Positions 12,508 through 25,300 of a DNA stretch of 64,000 nucleotides are shown here, in pieces. The notes beneath the pieces were generated by a model. That model was not told the DNA's origin, did no database searches, and saw nothing but the letters and a program-made list of their open reading frames with translations. The translations under genes were made by a program, and so were the position numbers. Position 1 is the stretch's first letter. The number at the start of each line of letters is the position of its first letter. The stretch covers positions 2,856,201-2,920,200 of the forward strand of contig NC_087379.1 of the NCBI RefSeq assembly GCF_963675165.1, read 5' to 3'. Source of the stretch: Halichondria panicea. Taxonomy: Eukaryota; Porifera; Demospongiae; Suberitida; Halichondriidae.

Positions 12508-13217
12508 GGAAGTGTTAATCTGGGTGTTAAGCCTTTATCTTTCAAGTTTTCACTTCAAAAGACATGAAACAGCTCGATCTTGTTCAAGTTTCTTGTTTTT
12601 CGGTTAAATAGAGCTCGTTAGTGCAGTGAAGCACCACACCCACCTTTTGATCTGCATTACCTATTAATTTGTGTAAAGCCTAGACAAAAATCAAGCTAGA
12701 GCTAGCTAGTAGAGTTAGTTCTATTTTACAGTCTGTGCACACAATCAAACGGCGACAGATTTATAAGGTTAGTTTTGTGGTATATGCAAGCCGGCCCATA
12801 TCTGATTGTATCGTTCACTTGCACGTACCTGCACTGTGCTGTCTCTCTAGACCAGATTAAATTTGATGGTCTGGTGACCATGGCTATCTAAAATAACTCT
12901 GTAGACAAAATAATGCTATCTTATGTACTCTCTATAACATGGTGTATTGTTTAGCTATTTTTTCTGTAATCTTAGACCTAATTAATTACCATGTTTATAG
13001 ATAGGAAATTGCAGTGTACAAACTTTTTTTTTTAAATACTCCTTTTCATAGTGCATAGCCTGTATAGTAATAGTATATCATTCATACTATATCAACCATT
13101 AGTACATGTTATGCCCCATTTAACTACAGAGCTTCAGAACACACCAATCTGTCTCCTTCAAAGGCCCAGCTAATTGAACGCAATTAATAATTTGTGGTAA
13201 CCAGTGGTGATTTCAAA
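12508..13217. promoter_or_regulatory. Intergenic region between divergent EEF1AKMT4 and GPCR genes
   Basis: The 710 bases separate two start codons facing away from each other, so both promoters should lie here. AT-rich, with no open frame or repeat of note and no obvious TATA arrangement tied to either start. Confidence 0.45.
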
Positions 13218-16200
13218 ATGGCTTGCGGTTTCGACTGTAATGCTACGATGGTGATGCTGGAGATGCTGGAGGACCAGAATCGAGATATTTGTAACTACCT
13301 CGGCGAAGCAATGGTGGCTGGATGTCAACCGGATGTTCTCGATAACATTACAGCACTCTACAATCAAAACTGTACTAGTCCAATCGGAGTAAATGTAGAA
13401 AGAGGATTTACGGCAGTTTTAATCTTTGTTGTGTCACTCATTGGAAACACTTGTACAATCGCTTTGCTTTCAAAATTTAAGATACACAAGATTCCAGATG
13501 TCCTTGTTGTAGGGCTTGCCATAACTGACCTTGTTGCAGCAACTATTCCTGTGCCCTTCTCAATATACGCTTATTTCTCAGGGTTCCGATTTATGCACAA
13601 CAGTGCAGAGTGTATAATCTACGCTACTGTGGCCCAGTTCACTCGCTACGCATCAGTACTGATCGTTACGATAGTATCCATCGAACGATACCTTGCTGTG
13701 ATACATCCATTCTTCTACCGGAGACATGCCACTCCGAAAAAAGTTGCAGTGATTCTGGTATTCTGTTGGTTGGCTGCAATTGCTCTGAGTATTGTTCCCG
13801 CACTGGACCCCTGCACTAGTATTCTTCCCCATGAAGGATTTTGCTTGTTCGATGTCGACAGTGATTATGCCTATTCAATCATTGTGTACGGTGCAGTGCA
13901 GTACATTATCGTTCTGTTCTGCTTTGTTGCCGTGTCAGTGCAGCTGTCTCTAGTGTACAGACGGAGACAGAGGCTCAGAGTACAGGACAAGTATAACAAG
14001 CAGTCCAATGCTCAGGACCGACAGCATGAGGTCAAGTTCAGCAAGCCCAACCTCACTACCAGGTGTGTACAATGTAGTAAATTGGGTCTGCATGACTCTG
14101 AATGTGTTAATGGCGTTGTGAAAGTATGCACTTTTATTCACTCTGTGTGTGTCCATGGAAGGGTAGGTTTTGATATAAGTAACTAAGGCCACTGTAGATA
14201 GCTGCTCCCTCCCTTAGTAAGAGGAAATGATCGAGGTTAGCTGTACATGTGACTAGATTGAGTGGAAGTTAACGTTTGTTTAGTACCCTCATTTGGATGT
14301 GTAATGTGTAGCCTCTACACAGGCTCTCCTTTTTCTGTTCTTTATCACAATCGTTCAATAAGATAAAATACTGTCTTAATCGTTCAATGAGATAAAATAC
14401 GGTATTAATTGGAGGAATAAAGAAAGAAATAGACGTAGAGTTAGGAAAAAGGAGAGCCTGTATCGGGAAGTCGCGTGAGGGTAGAAGGGTGGTAGAAGGG
14501 TGAAAATGAGCGTGGGCATGCTGAGCTAGAGATGTTGGACTGCCCACGCAGATATCTATGACTAATAAAACTTTGCCTGCAGCAAGCTGGACATGGACTT
14601 GGAACTGGAAGTTTGCAAGCACTATAGCTAGCTATATACCTTAGGCTTAGCTAGATGATCTACTAGTCTAGATTGTGTGTTTAGATTCTATCAGACTATT
14701 ACCTTTTCTTGTGTCTTTCTACATGCTAGTATAGATCAAGAATAGCTTAGTCATCATTATCATATAGCAGGTAGCTACTGCCACCAGAGCTGGCCACGCT
14801 GGTTCTCTGATCTGACTTGCAGCACAGCTTGGGTGGTTGTCTCAGTACAGTTTTATTAACTCTGAATGCGTGGGAGAATACCTTACGTCATGATTGTGGG
14901 CTACATATCGCCCACGTTCATAAAAATCCTTGTGGATCACGCGATTTCCCAAACCAGGCCTTACTTTTCTTAACTGTACGCCCATTTCTTTCTTTGCTGC
15001 CTCACTGTGTCTTTCTTGTGATTTATGGATGAACAGTGACAACAGCAAGAAAAAGTAAGCCCTGGGAACGAGGCTATGTAATGTGTACAAATTTTACTTT
15101 GTAGGTACATGTACTTGCTTGTATGTACTTCCTAATGAAACCTTAGCAGTGCACCACCACACAGACACTGTGATTTTGTTACTGGTCTGACCATCTGTTT
15201 GTTTGCCTTCTACTGGCTTCCCTCATCCCTTTGTTCTGTCTGCCCATTTCCCTTGCACTGTGCATGATGGTATACAACCGACCCTACCTTGCACTGTGAC
15301 CAGCTAGACCAGTGTACAATGTACATGTCTGCATAATTATTAAGACATGTAGGTATTAGAACCGTTTCTCATGTTTTACGTGTAATGTATATATCTGTGG
15401 CCTACTTATTGTCATGCATTGTCACTAATGACAATGTAGTTGATATGTTTGTACAGTACCTTTGTCTCCACTTGTGTTACTCCAGGTAACCCGAAACTAC
15501 CTCAATTATTGGAGTACTCTTAGAGCGGCCATTGTTGTAGAGCTAACTGCCACTATGATATCAGGTTTCATGTTGTCATGCTTCAATGACAGTCAGTGAA
15601 GGAACTGTAGCAGGATAATTGTGCTGCTATAGTAACATTAGCCAATGTATTAAAGACTGAAGTGCAGCCGTGAGGTCCAGTCTTGTTTGTTTCCCAAGAT
15701 CTTGTATTCTTTCTTGGCTTTTACTAGATAAGAAATGAGGACATAGTTCAAAATTAATGTTGTTTTATGGGGAGGGATTGTGTTCCTGTTAGATTACAAT
15801 CTAGCTCTTCAAGTATGTTTGAGAGTGTAGTCTTTTAATGTCCACTATTTGGAGAAAACTGAACCCTTCAATACACACTCACACACACACACAGGATCAG
15901 TGATCTGAGCAAGTCCCTGCGTAAGGCCGCTCCTCTGGTAGTTGAGAAGTTCCAATTTGGAGTGGAGGCTCAGTTTGCAGTCATGTTGTTTGCGGTCGTC
16001 TTTCTCTTCTACCTCACCTGGACAGCCATTCTTGTGAGTGACATCATTATTACTTTATGTCTATAGCAACCTCTCATAGCAACCTCTACGTCTAGCCGTT
16101 TATAATTTTAAAGTAGTGTTGAGTAAGGTGTATGACTCCTGCTCCCATACTTAGAGTTTATGTAATTGTATTAATTTTGGTTTAACATTGTGCTTGAGAA

Positions 16201-19200
16201 TACCAAGCCTCTTAAGTAGAATTTGTTTGTTTTGTGGGTAGTGCTCCTGTACGTCAGGAATATGTGTCTGTTCTCTTTGTCAAGAAGTATGTCATAATAT
16301 TATTAGCACAGTTGCTGTGAACATTATTCTCTTGAATAGTGAAAGGCCTGTCTTCATTGAAGTTGTTTTAGCACCCCCAGGCACACACTGGGACTTTCCT
16401 CAATGCATATTTGATGATTGGTTGGCTAGCTATAGTGGCTGTAAAATATTAGCAAGTTCACAGGAAACCAACTTTTAAGGATACAACTCAGTTTGGCTAC
16501 ACTGATTCATAAGTTGATACATGGTGTCCCTGTATGGATGAGCTAACTGTGTGTTAGGGGTGGAAATGTCATCAACTTCCTCTGGCTTCTGTCCCACTAA
16601 GGCCTTGCTGTACATATGGGTGGGTGGGTGTGTGGACAAAGTTATCTCAGCTATGGGCTCCCTTAGACTTGATGTGTATTTTTTCCAGGAGAGAAGCACT
16701 TATAAATACCGTTGTGTCTAGTCTGTCCCCATGTTTTAAGCAAGGCAGTATGGCCTTTGTGTTTTGTGTTTTGCTGATTTTTCAATGGCTGCATGGTGTT
16801 TGTACACTGTGCTACGTTGTAACGTGTGTGTCATGGCAACCTCCTACATGTACATGTACATGTACTATTAATAATTTAGTATACATGTCATTCAGTTTCT
16901 TGTCTAAATTACGTCAGTACACTTGATTTAATACACTTAATTAGTGAGTACATGTACTTATAAACACATTGTTTTGAAAAGACGGTGATTGCTGCATGCA
17001 TTGTTTATAAACATACAGCACTGCATGGTAACTGAGTTTTTGCTGCAATAGTGGTCGGTAAGAAAAGCATTAATTGCATGATCAACTACACTATAATTAA
17101 AGCACGTGTCCCTTATCAGGACATTTAACAATTAGGATTCTCATTATACCGTTATCTTTTAGTTGATATATTAGTTGGGAGCTGTCGATCTTTTCGTGTT
17201 ACATTTTGTTTCTGTTATAAGTGTCGGCAATACAGAGCGGCTTGCTCAGTTGTCATTGCTAGTTCACTGGTTATTCTGTCAACATCTAGTGACGATAAGA
17301 GCGTGTAATGATTGTTCTGAACCGAATTGGTAGTGTCTAAAGTTGTGGTTGTGTACCGTAGTTTTAGCAGTGAGCAAACTTGTTGCCACTGTAATCTCAG
17401 GAATGTGTACAAGCAATGTTTACAAGCATCCTTTTATATATAATGAATTATCAATTATACGTCCAGTGTGTGTGTAAGGTAAGGTATGTGCATGGTGGTC
17501 TCTTGTGTTTGTTTGCAAGGTTGTTGTCACTGCAACCAGCAATGGCAGTTAAAGCTAGACCACCCATTCACCCATTGCTCGTACTGTGCGTGTTAATAGT
17601 ATTCATGGCCTGCTCATTTCAAAAGGCTGTAAGTTAATAGTGTGTCAACCACACAAATTTAGTGTGTTTCACGAGCGGGCACTCGTTACTGTATGCTGAA
17701 AGACGAGCGGCAATCATTATTCATTTACAATGTAGGTGCTATGTTCATGCTTGTATAATTAGGCTACATCAATGAGCTGAATGTTGTTAGACCTAAGCAA
17801 ACCTACAGACCTAATACCCACTCCTGCTGCCAGAAAGGAAACTTGTCAATTAAACTTTCGATATTACCCACTTAGTGGGTGTTTTGTGTAGGTTTTACTC
17901 AGCATCCTGGTCGGTAATTGAAGAAACTATTCGGTAGCTGCTGTGCTCTGTGTCTATAGTTGCAGTTGTTGAAGGCCCACACAGGTAGCTAGGCAACAGG
18001 AAACACTGCTAAACTGTACCAAAGAAACCCATGCTGCTTGGCTGCTATAGATTCTAGCCAGGAACTTATGGTTGTGTAAGTGTCTTAAGTAAAAAAAATA
18101 CCCCCATTATGTAGGGTGTAGCTAACTTACCCTATGTGGGTACACACCCACTCTAGTAATTAAGGGTGTGTCCTGTTGTCCCATGTTACATATTCCTCCC
18201 TTGTGCACACAAACATTGTGTACCAGTGCCATGTTTGGCTATGTAAGTACGTTGTTTGCTTGTAGTTGCTAGGCAACAGAGTGATAGTTCATTAAAGTGA
18301 TGGTTAATCAGATCTGCTCACGTATACTCTGCATACTCTTGCATTTAATATCAACAGCTGTTAGTTTCAGTTGTCGTATACGTATATTACAACAAAGGAC
18401 AGCCTTTCGCAATGCGTGTCCATTCCAACATCTGGGAGCATAATACTTAATAGTATGAAACAAACATACAAACATAGTTGGCTCCTTGTTTTCTGTATAA
18501 CTCCTTGACATTACTGTTGACAGCTAGCGTACTGTACGTGAGTGCTAACACTGTTTGAGTAATGTGTGCTGGGGCTCAGAGTTGAGATTGATGCCCTATA
18601 CATCAATCACTAATGGCTGCCTTCCAATGCTGATATCATACAATGTATGTGAGCAATAGGTTAACTTTTCAAACGTTTTAATTGCATCCTGTCAATGTGT
18701 GTGTGTGTGGTTACTCATGTTTCAGCTTTCCTGTCGTTTCAGCTGCTCCAGATGTATGCTTGTAGGGTCACATTGTGTGTATGTGATGTCATGAACTGTG
18801 ACCTTTAGCAGAGGTTCATTTGGTGCCTGCTGGGTATGTACGTAAGTGTATGTTTTGAATGCAGTACACCTTGTGTACTTTGAACTTGCCATCTGGACAC
18901 TGCCTGCCCTATACTGATGTCACTATTCAATAATTGCAGTGACAACAGCTGTGCATGTACATGTAGCTATCCAAACATTTTTGCTGTTACTATTTATCGA
19001 CATCGTACGTGGGTGCTAACCACTGTTTTGAAGTGGTATTTAATAATATCTGCTGGGGTTCAGAGTTCAGCCATAGTGTGCGTGTAGGGGTGCTTCTCTG
19101 TCAGTGAATGTCATTAACTTGGAGACAGTCGTGGTGACCACAGCTGGTCCTGTACGTGTATATACTGTACACGTGCAGTTTTATGAATTGACTTATTTTG

Positions 19201-21992
19201 CTTTTAATTACTTCAGTTCTAGGACATCCTGCCTTTCTCGGAAGTACCCATTATAATTATGATACCCATTAATTAACCTGGATACTAACTCTCGTATTTA
19301 CTTCAAGTGCTCTAAATGCTAAGTGCAAAATGGTTGTAGACAAAACAAAGCCGAGTGTTAATGAGTGCTAAAGAAGAATCCAGTTCTGTAGCTGTACTGT
19401 ATGGTATGATAGTAATCCTGTAGGAGGCAAGATGATTAAGCAATTGGTCTACTCAGACACATATTTGCTAGTTTAAAGTTTGCTCTGCCGCTAAGTGGTT
19501 TGTTCTCAGTTGTGGTTGAGAAGCCTCTAACTGGCTGTAAGTTATGCAAGTGTGGTTACCTTAGGAACACCTAGGCATTAGGTTTGTTCCGTGAAGGGGT
19601 GCACCACAAACCTGCTTGTTGCCAAGTAATAATAATGTCTTCCTAAGTACACATCCATTGTCATGTTTGCACACTCAGTACATGTATATGCACACCACAC
19701 CCACACCACACCCACAGGTAGTCATTATCATCGCAGAAGTGCAAGACTCTTCAGAGGGTCTTGAGGATGCCATATTTTGGGGAATTCGTTTCTCAGTGAT
19801 TGCTACAGCCATAAATCCCCTTCTGTACGGTATTCTTGCCAGACAGTACCGATTGGCCTACTGGTATGTGATCAAACTAGTGCTGAGCAAGTGCTGCAGG
19901 TGTGTGTCTCCACCACTCAAGGATGTGTTTGGTGAGTGCTATACATGATTGTACATGTATGTATAATTATGCCCACAAAAGTTAACTTTACACTTGGGAA
20001 TTTTCTACCGTGAACTTTGGTGGCAGTGGGGAGATGGCTTAGTAATAGTTAGTACCCTTTTACTCGCATGCTTTTCCCCATTAAAGCCACAGTTAATATC
20101 CCACGTTAAACAATGGTACTTGATTAATGGTGGTCTCAGTCACTATAGGTACAATCTATCTGTGGATATAATACCATTGCCTGATACAATGGCTACTACA
20201 TTGTGCATCGTTTGGCCCTGAGGGAATATCACAAACAATTTGGAGTAACACAGAATTTTAGTGAATGTATTTGTGTCCATTACCGAGCAATTACAGCCTT
20301 GCATCATGAGATTCCGTGATAATTGCGTGTACCTCAACAGCTGTTGGGGTGTTCGGTGTTCGGTGTTCAAGGAGTGCTACACACATCCTAATCATAATTA
20401 TTTCCTGTTCTGTCTGCATTATGAGTGCCCCTCTCCCTCACAGCTGCCGCCCGTGCACCTGCCGGGGACGTTCGCTCAGAAAACAGTGAGTACAATCGCA
20501 GGAAGAGGTTCAGACAACAGGATGGAAGTGTGGGAAGACAGAGCATTGGTGAGAGTGACATACGTACGCTTAGTCAGGTTGGAGCAGCAAATACAAAGTT
20601 GTTTAGGGCACTTGTTCAATAGTTTGGGCTGCTGTACGTTAGCCTGTGGCTGCATGAAATTCATATGCATACTGTGACACCTTTGCCTGACAGACGCTGG
20701 TTTAAATGTGAATTAATATAATTATAATAACATAACAATAACCCCTCCCCCCCCCACGCACACACACGCAGGCACAGAGAGCACGTGGAGCAAATCAACG
20801 GCCGTCCTCACACGTACAACAGCTCACACTCACCTCACAAACGGGAGAGACCTCGAAGCCATTGAAGAGTTGGACTATTCCTGCAACAACCCTGACTCGG
20901 TCATCGAGGAGCACTCCACATACGTCAACTCGGCCGGGGAGCTTGCTTCCACCGTCATCATCCCTCATCAAGGCCGAGAAAAAAACAGCGAGACTGACCT
21001 CACAAGGAACACATTACGTGCGACAGCCTCGCTGGATAATCTGGTGGACGGACTGATATCTGATTTTGGGTACAGCCAGGATGTCCAGGTAGGTGTGGAG
21101 AACCCTCTGGTGAACGTCTTAGCAGAGGGTGAGGAGATGTCATCCTCAGAGCAAGGATCGACCACAGAGGATGGCTTTCAGGTGAGCTTACTGATCTTTA
21201 CCAAAATTAATGTTGATGTTTACCAGATGTGGATATTCCCACACATACAATGGCATAGGATACGTGCCAAACATTTCATTTCGTACTATTGATCTTTACC
21301 AAATGCCTGTAAAACTAGTTAGCATCTGCCAAACTCTCATAAATATACTCCCCGCCCACTCATAGATTGGGAGACTCTACTCCAACCCAGTCTACCAGAT
21401 TGAGCTGGCTCGTCGACAGCGAGAGTCCCAAGTCCTCTCTTCCCTTGTGGCCGCCTCCTCTGCCGATGACATCACTCTCGTTTCTAAGGTCCCTCTACAC
21501 AAGCCAGCTGTTAACTCCACCCTCACAACCACTAGTGCTACTCTTCCCAATAACCACCCTATGTCAAAGTCCATGGATCAAATTGCTCCTGAAGGATCAC
21601 AGACTTGGTTGACGCGTACCAATACTAACGAAGGCAATAAAGACAGTGAAGAAGTGCCAGCAAAGGAAGTAAAGGACGAAAAAGTACATTTGGAAGACAA
21701 AAGATTGGATCACATGAAACGACTACAGCCCCTCTCACGGTCCCAAGAATTTGATGTTCATGCCGCCACCGGTCAGAGGAGACCCAAGACAATCGAGCCC
21801 GTGTCTAATGGAGTAAATGTGCTTCGTATGAAGTATGAATCTTCCAAACCCCAGGCTGCACATATCCCGCCCACCTTACACCCCACACGCATTACACCCT
21901 CGCTGCAGCCCAACGGGAAGTCGGGTCGCTGTAACTCTGTCGGGAACTCAGACTCTGGCAGAGAAAGCATGGTCTTAGAGACTGATGTATGA
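13218..21992 (+). CDS. Rhodopsin-family (class A) GPCR with long cytoplasmic tail, 6 exons, ~779 aa
   Basis: Seven-pass plasma-membrane receptor. Exons: 13218-14062, 15895-16033, 19718-19931, 20444-20548, 20772-21181, 21366-21992, with consistent phases. Landmarks: TM1 GN (76-77), TM2 D104, TM3 with SIERYLAV (ERY 156-158), TM4 W184, possible C132-C209 disulfide, TM6 from exon 2 (no CWxP; it reads LFYLTW), and TM7 NPLLY at 361-365. The N-terminus has NxS/T sites at 8, 43 and 51. The tail of about 390 residues is basic near the membrane, then Ser/Thr-rich, ending in TDV. HPFFYRRH after TM3 and EAQFAVML before TM6 faintly recall prostanoid EP receptors. The ligand is unknown. The start ATG (aaaATGg) follows an upstream in-frame stretch without another ATG. 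It converges on the LIM gene. Confidence 0.85.
14063..15894. other. GPCR intron 1
   Basis: 1.8 kb between exons 1 and 2. It contains a 30-base direct duplication (cgttcaataagataaaatac, 14353-14405), a dispersed repeat in two orientations (separate entry) and AC runs before the acceptor. No nested gene seen. Confidence 0.6.
14320..15010. repeat. Inverted repeats in GPCR intron 1
   Basis: A perfect 16-base inverted pair, caggctctcctttttc at 14320-14335 and its complement at 14445-14460, bounds a small element. The segment 14420-14480 (agaaagaaatagacgtagag onward to gaagtcgcgtgag) reappears inverted and diverged at about 14935-15000. Two copies of one dispersed repeat family therefore face each other in this intron. 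Confidence 0.7.
16034..19717. other. GPCR intron 2
   Basis: 3.7 kb between TM6 and TM7 exons. AT-rich, with short GT runs and ACATGTACATGT-type palindromes. The open frames are short, lack start context or family motifs and do not line up with splice sites, so no nested gene is called. Confidence 0.5.
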
Positions 21993-22326
21993 GTATATGC
22001 ATGCATGTGTGTGTGTGTGTGTGTTCTGGTTGTGTCAGGTGTTCTGTATAATAGTTACATGTATCCAGCTGTTCACTTCTACTTTCTAATAATGCTAATG
22101 CACTTTTTGTATTATTAATTTTCTTCGAAAATAAAATATTATATTAATTTGAGAGCGATGAAAATTAAAATAGGACATTAAAATTTTTCTTCCGTGCATG
22201 CAAAATGTAGAGGACAATGTAATAAAAAGTGACATTTTGAGCCTTAAGCTAAATGCAGTTAAAAAACACCCACAATTGCATGAGTGATAGAAACTCGTAG
22301 TTAGTTACATAGTAGTATGTAATAGT
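21993..22326. terminator. Convergent 3' ends of GPCR and LIM genes
   Basis: The two genes stop 334 bases apart on opposite strands. A GT microsatellite lies at 22005-22024. AATAAA at 22130-22135, 138 bases after the GPCR stop, is the likely polyadenylation signal of the + strand gene. Confidence 0.6.
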
Positions 22327-25300
22327 CTATAATACTGTACGTGTCCCAGTAAAACTATTTTGTTCAGACTGTGTTATGACTCCCTGTGAAGATAGCAGCA
22401 TGTTGCAGAGTACACAGAACAAGTGTTCCCCCACAGTGTAGCTCTTTTCACCACCTCCAGACTTGCTGGCCAACTGTTTGCCACAGGACTGCATTGGGTA
22501 AAGATCGTTAACAAACAATCGCCATACTGACAATTTGTGTTTGGTAAAGGTCACCATAGATAGATGTGTACAAGAGTGTGTTGTTTGGTAAAGGGTCACC
22601 ATAGATAGATGTGTACAAGAGTGTATGTGGTAAAGGGTCACCATAGATACATTGTAGATGTGTACAGGCACACTAACCTCGCACTTGAAGCACTCAATGT
22701 GGTAGCTCTTGTCCAGGGCTCTCACTCTCAGGCTCCTGGATTTACCCTGCGTAATGCATTGATCAATTCTCAATGCATGCAATAAACAAAACTAACATAC
22801 TACACAACTAACTAACTAACTGCGCGCTAAAGTAACATGCTACACAATCAACTTACCTGCTCGGGAACGATGGGTTCCTCACAAACTATACACTTTGGAG
22901 CGTATTTCCTGCAAAGGAGAACAGTATCACATCACAATAGCAATTGTTACATGGCTAGCTAATTTGATTGAGGAAGCTGTCCGATGATGCATGTGCGTTA
23001 TCGGTGCTGGAAAAACAAATAATTAATTATTGACTATTAAGCTTCACAAATTCACTATAGACATTTATCTTATGACATGCAGTGACATCACAAGGTGCAA
23101 TTGAGCAATTGAGTTAGTCAGAAATACGATATGTACACAGAAAATTATCACGTCTTTACCTACTACCGTATAGCGGGTAAGTTTCGTGGGGTAAAAAGTT
23201 CGTTCAACTCGAGAAACGGTAGTTTTTTCGTGAGTAAAAATTTCGTTTAGTCTCGTGGCTGCATGGCATTCCTACGTTCAGATAAGCCACGCCTACGATA
23301 AAATTTCGTGGAGGTCAGCCTGCCCACGAAAATAATGAATATTTTACCCCACGAAAATTACCCGCTATACGGTACCTAGTGCTAGAAATTAATGCATTGA
23401 TGCTAACTAATGCTGCTATTTATGCGAGCGGCTATCTAATCGCATATTTGTATCGCACAATTAATTCTCGGCCTGTACCATTCCCATGAAATTGCGATGT
23501 TAATCGAGGAAATAACGCATTTTGTTTTCAGAGCATTAAAATTGGCCAAAACGCAAGTTTTTTTTTTATGCCCGTATTATATTTATAGCACTATACGATA
23601 CCAGGAAATGCAGCATCACACAATGTAGCAATTCATAAAACACAGTCACTTGCTCTATAGTTATAGGTAAGGCTGGAAATCTTCAAGAGGAACGACACAA
23701 CTTTAGACAAAAATGGCCAGACAAATTCTAGACTGGAAGATTAATTAGTTTAAGACGGTGTGTCTATGTATCTATTGTAACCCTTGTTTGGAGGTCTATG
23801 GTGGACAACGTTAATTGTAATCGCTTGCCAAATGAGTGTACAGTGCCGTAAGTGTGACACATGGCTACTACATACCACAAACACTTCAATTACCACCACG
23901 TCATCAGCTAGTACAAGCACAACATCTGTAAACAATCTACAAATAAAGTGAAACAACACAAAAACTGGGCTGAACAACCACAGAAGTAAATACTACAAAT
24001 TTCTGAATTTTTAAGGAGGCCAACTCTTTGAGTTTTTAGTAGCACTTGTACGAACTCACAATATTTAGTGCACCCACGTATGTACTGTATTGCTAATACG
24101 TCAAAGACGAAACAATCAGAGTACACATAACAAGGGAATTGGACAATTAAATCCGAGATACTAATTAGATCAGTGGGACAATTTGATCAAGATGTTGGCT
24201 GTTCTGTCTAGTCACCAAGCAACAGACAGTAGCACAAGAGAGCCGGACAAGTGTATCAAACAGCATGCCTACGTATGGGAGAGGTTTGCCACACTGGGAG
24301 GCTAGCCAGTTTACGCAACAGTGTGTTGTCTACAGTTGAGGAGGCAATGGTCAACAAAAATAATGCTTGGAAACACAAATTTATTGTTCAGCCCTGTCAC
24401 TATAGATACTCGTTGTGTTCACTCAGCCATGTTCATCAGGGGGTGGGTATGCCTCTACAGTTATCTCTTAACGGATAACAGGAGATATTGTACACATCAC
24501 AAAAGGCTTGTTGCATAGTTGCATGATTAAACTACAAACATACACTGTAGACAATGAGTTACAATGCAGCTCAGGTTAGCAAGGAGATGTGAAGTGTCTA
24601 ACACAACTACATGTACATATTATGTATAAGAGGTTAGTACAACTATATATAGTGAATGTACAACTAGCCTTAAGATAAACAGTACATGTCACCCTCTCTC
24701 ACTTACTTGTGATAGTCTGCAATGCAGTAGACCACCCCTGCCGCATCACTGATGTAAGGCACTCCATCGAGGCACTCACAACACATGGAGCATCGGAAAC
24801 AATCGGGATGATAGGACCGGTCCAGAGCTCGTAGCACCTACACAAAAGAGGGGTTGGAATCATTACTGCATGGTAATGCTTCACTATCGAAAACTATGAA
24901 GCTACATACAAGTAAGTATACATGTAGCTGTATATAGCACATGCACGTAATTAAATTTTGCGTAGTGAATACTAATTATCATTCACCTTCAAAAGCCTAC
25001 CCACACTGACAATGAAGCCAATTAGACTAATTACATAGAGATTCAATAGAGAGTGAGAGAATACAATACAATTGGTGCCAGCTCCAGTTACTGTTATTAT
25101 GACTGTCTCTAAGTGCTTCTCCCGAGAGAGATTAAAGGTATCGGCAATTGAAGGGTGCAATCACTTCTTTGAAACTATGTCATTGACGTAAGCGACCTGG
25201 AATTTATCCTTCAGAATCGACTACAGTTGCTATAATGCTATAATTATAATCTTCCAGTGATCAGTACAACCTTTTCGTACATGTATGTATATTGATGATG

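Larger units (their letters stand above)
22909..24706. other. LIM gene intron between LIM2 and LIM3 exons
   Basis: 1.8 kb holding the TA-flanked MITE at 23166-23372 and a second, weaker element at 23378-23600. The rest is AT-rich with no nested gene recognised. Confidence 0.55.

Noticed and set aside
19899-19900. Alternative donor TGCAG|gtgtgt in GPCR exon 3
   Set aside because: Joining it to exon 4 gives a stop after about 15 codons; the donor at 19931 keeps the frame through three more exons.
20020-20110. tRNA- or SINE-like A-box (agatggcttagtaatagtta) in GPCR intron 3
   Set aside because: No B-box GGTTCGAxxCC, no cloverleaf and no A-rich tail; one box-like word is not enough.
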